Both the position numbers and the translations under genes were made by a program. DNA of 16,239 nt, taken from Anaerolineaceae bacterium. Lineage in GTDB: Bacteria; Chloroflexota; Anaerolineae; Anaerolineales; Anaerolineaceae. The notes beneath the pieces were generated by a model. The model had not been told where the DNA came from, ran no database searches, and saw nothing but the letters and a program-made list of their open reading frames with translations. The stretch is from the NCBI GenBank assembly GCA_003158355.1, contig PMIV01000166.1:1-16239 (forward strand). Reading direction: 5' to 3'. This document shows positions 14,733-16,239 of the stretch, in pieces. Each line of letters begins with the position of its first letter. Positions within the stretch are counted from its first letter, which is position 1.

Positions 14733-15701
14733 ATGACAATAAACAAAATATTCTGGATTTGGCTGCCTGCCTGCGCATGTGTTTTACTGAGCGGATGCCA
14801 GTCAGTTAATCAAACACAGACTGCTGCAGTCTTTGGTAGCGAGCAATTGACCCCCTATTTTACCGCTACCCTCACACCGACTGCAACCGCCACTCCGATC
14901 AATGCGCCCACGGCCACGCTGCAGCCGACCTTGACCCCCACAGCTCAGATTTACATTGCCAAGGGGAATGAGACGATGTGGACGATCGCGGCCAAAGCCG
15001 GGCTCACTCTTAAGGAAATTCTAGCAGCTAACCCTGATGTAAACCCATATTCACTGACTGCCGGTACGAAAATCGTGATCCCTTCTTCGTCCGCAGGCAG
15101 CTCAACGCCATCGGCTGCCACTTCCACCGCAGTTCCAGTGATCATTCACGACCCCAAATGTACTCCTTCATTAACAGGCGGGTTGTATTGTTTCGCCAAC
15201 GTGGAAAATAACCAGACCTTTACCGTACAAAACCTGAGCGCTCAGTTCATATTGACTGATCTGACCGGCGGAGAAACCAAAACCGAGCCTGCCCTTTTAC
15301 CGCTCGATCATTTGACTGCCGGCAGCACCTTACCCCTGTTCGCGTATTTCCCGCCGACGGTGAGCAGTTCCACCGGGGTACAGATCCAGTTACTTACTGC
15401 TTATCCCGATAGTTCCACAGAATCCAAATATTTGGCGCTCACTCTGGCGAATACCAAAACAGATATTTCCACGGACGGTCTTTCTGCTGCTGTAAGCGGC
15501 TCGGTGAGCGCTGCCTCTGCTGCTTCACGTTTTTGGCTGGTGGCAGTGGCTTATGATGCCGAGGAAAACGTTGTGGCAGTGCGGCAGTTCGATAAAAAAG
15601 CCACCCTGGCTGCCGGAGCGAGCGCGGATTATTCACTTTATGATTACAGCATTGGCGGGAAAATTACTCACGTGGCTGTGTTTGGCGAAGCGACCCCCTG
15701 A
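14733..15701 (+). CDS. LysM-domain lipoprotein
   Basis: The product of 322 residues begins with a lipoprotein signal peptide (MTINKIFWIWLPACACV) and the lipobox LLSGC, with Cys22 as the acylation site. A Thr/Pro-rich linker (about 45-70, TPTATATP) leads to one LysM peptidoglycan-binding domain at about 73-117 ('IAKGNETMWTIAAKAGLT..EILAANPDVNPYSLTAGTKIVIP'). The remaining 200 residues form a beta-rich region ending in an 'FWLVAVAYDAEENVVAVRQF' segment, like the FxLYD-type domains of exported proteins. It should sit on the outer face of the cytoplasmic membrane and hold the wall through LysM. The start at 14733 is chosen over the ATG at 14724 because of the -10 box position; it also gives a cleaner signal peptide. 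The gene is divergent from the TPR-PBP operon. Confidence 0.85.
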   Translation: MTINKIFWIWLPACACVLLSGCQSVNQTQTAAVFGSEQLTPYFTATLTPTATATPINAPTATLQPTLTPTAQIYIAKGNETMWTIAAKAGLTLKEILAANPDVNPYSLTAGTKIVIPSSSAGSSTPSAATSTAVPVIIHDPKCTPSLTGGLYCFANVENNQTFTVQNLSAQFILTDLTGGETKTEPALLPLDHLTAGSTLPLFAYFPPTVSSSTGVQIQLLTAYPDSSTESKYLALTLANTKTDISTDGLSAAVSGSVSAASAASRFWLVAVAYDAEENVVAVRQFDKKATLAAGASADYSLYDYSIGGKITHVAVFGEATP

Positions 15702-15702
15702 T

Positions 15703-16239
15703 CTATTGCACTCCCCAGATCAAATAATTGCCGGTGGCGCAAACCGGTTGCGATGTGCTGTCGGAAATGCAAACCTGATACACCAATATTTGTGAATTAC
15801 TGAGATTACTCATCGCCGGGATGATCAATGATGCCCTTCCGTCAAGGCCTGTTTCCGGGAAAGCCGCGCTATACTGCGATTTATCCGGTAAAGTGATGGT
15901 AAGCTGCGCCTTTATTTTGGTAACCGGCTGTTGATTGTCTTTACGCAGCACCTGGATATCTATTTTTTGGGCATCGCTGGCTGAAATTTGCTTGGATTGC
16001 ACGCTGGCCAGCAGTGTTACCGTACTGGGAGAGATTTCCAATGGCTGTGGCACACTGGCATCCGAGCTATCAGCCAGACCGATATACTGGCTGCCCAGGG
16101 GAGCCATCTGTACTTTTTGATCATCGGGCAGATCGGAATGGTAATCCAGGCAGTAATTCTCAAAACACTGACGGTAGGTGGTTGTGTCATATTGAAACAC
16201 TTCCATAATGGGGTTTCCCGAAAATTCCAGACCGCCGTG
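15703..16239 (-). CDS. Secreted Ig-like beta-sandwich protein, C-terminal part (5' truncated by window edge)
   Basis: The frame stays open to the last base of the window, so the Met at 16206 is not shown to be the start. Read from the edge it begins 'HGGLEFSGNPIMEVFQYD'. A short region with two cysteines four residues apart follows ('QCFENYCLDY'). Next is a segment with the strand pattern of a bacterial Ig-like or invasin-type domain ('PSTVTLLASVQSKQISASD', then 'IKAQLTITLPDKSQYSAAF', then 'GLDGRASLIIPA'). Two further cysteines near the end (VYQVCIS, QPVCATG) suggest an extracytoplasmic protein. I do not recognise the N-terminal part. The stop codon is 1 base from the LysM gene stop, convergently, with no terminator hairpin between them. 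Confidence 0.65.
   Translation of the reverse strand, partial: HGGLEFSGNPIMEVFQYDTTTYRQCFENYCLDYHSDLPDDQKVQMAPLGSQYIGLADSSDASVPQPLEISPSTVTLLASVQSKQISASDAQKIDIQVLRKDNQQPVTKIKAQLTITLPDKSQYSAAFPETGLDGRASLIIPAMSNLSNSQILVYQVCISDSTSQPVCATGNYLIWGVQ

Overview
The window reads as a stretch of chromosome from an uncultured or little-studied Chloroflexota bacterium, most likely of the Anaerolineae. This rests on style, not on a marker gene: Thr/Pro-rich 'TPTATxTPT' linkers in three separate exported proteins, TPR proteins with a transmembrane segment in the middle, intermediate base composition, and a metallopeptidase with an HEFTHVLQDQ motif. No rRNA, tRNA, CRISPR array, insertion sequence or phage gene was found.

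Layout. Positions 1-258 hold the 3' end of an NfeD-like membrane protein gene, closed by a strong hairpin terminator shared with the convergent gene nth. Minus-strand genes then run leftward from 5840 to 338. miaB (tRNA methylthiotransferase) is followed 7 bases later by an M23 peptidase. After a roughly 300-base gap holding a good promoter come a GAF-PAS sensor histidine kinase, a metallo-beta-lactamase-fold protein with altered metal ligands, and nth (endonuclease III). Plus-strand genes from 6003 to 8024 encode a membrane-anchored zinc metallopeptidase and a HAD phosphatase 3 bases apart, closed by a textbook terminator. From about 8060 to 9985 lies an AT-rich island: one multi-pass membrane protein resembling GT-C glycosyltransferases, flanked on both sides by what look like decayed coding sequences.

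The last third is a cell-envelope cluster. A membrane TPR protein and a class A penicillin-binding-protein homologue form a minus-strand operon. A LysM lipoprotein is transcribed divergently from a shared 59-base promoter region. A partial secreted Ig-like protein converges on it at the right edge.

The most notable observation is that the penicillin-binding protein keeps the fold signatures of both its glycosyltransferase and transpeptidase halves but has lost nearly all catalytic residues: both GT51 glutamates, the Lys of SxxK, and the SxN motif. It looks like a bifunctional PBP turned into a scaffold or sensor, co-transcribed with a TPR scaffold. The second notable pattern is that miaB, the LysM gene and the TPR gene each have a -10 element only 6-7 bases before the start codon and no Shine-Dalgarno site, which points to leaderless mRNAs and to corrected start codons for two of them.
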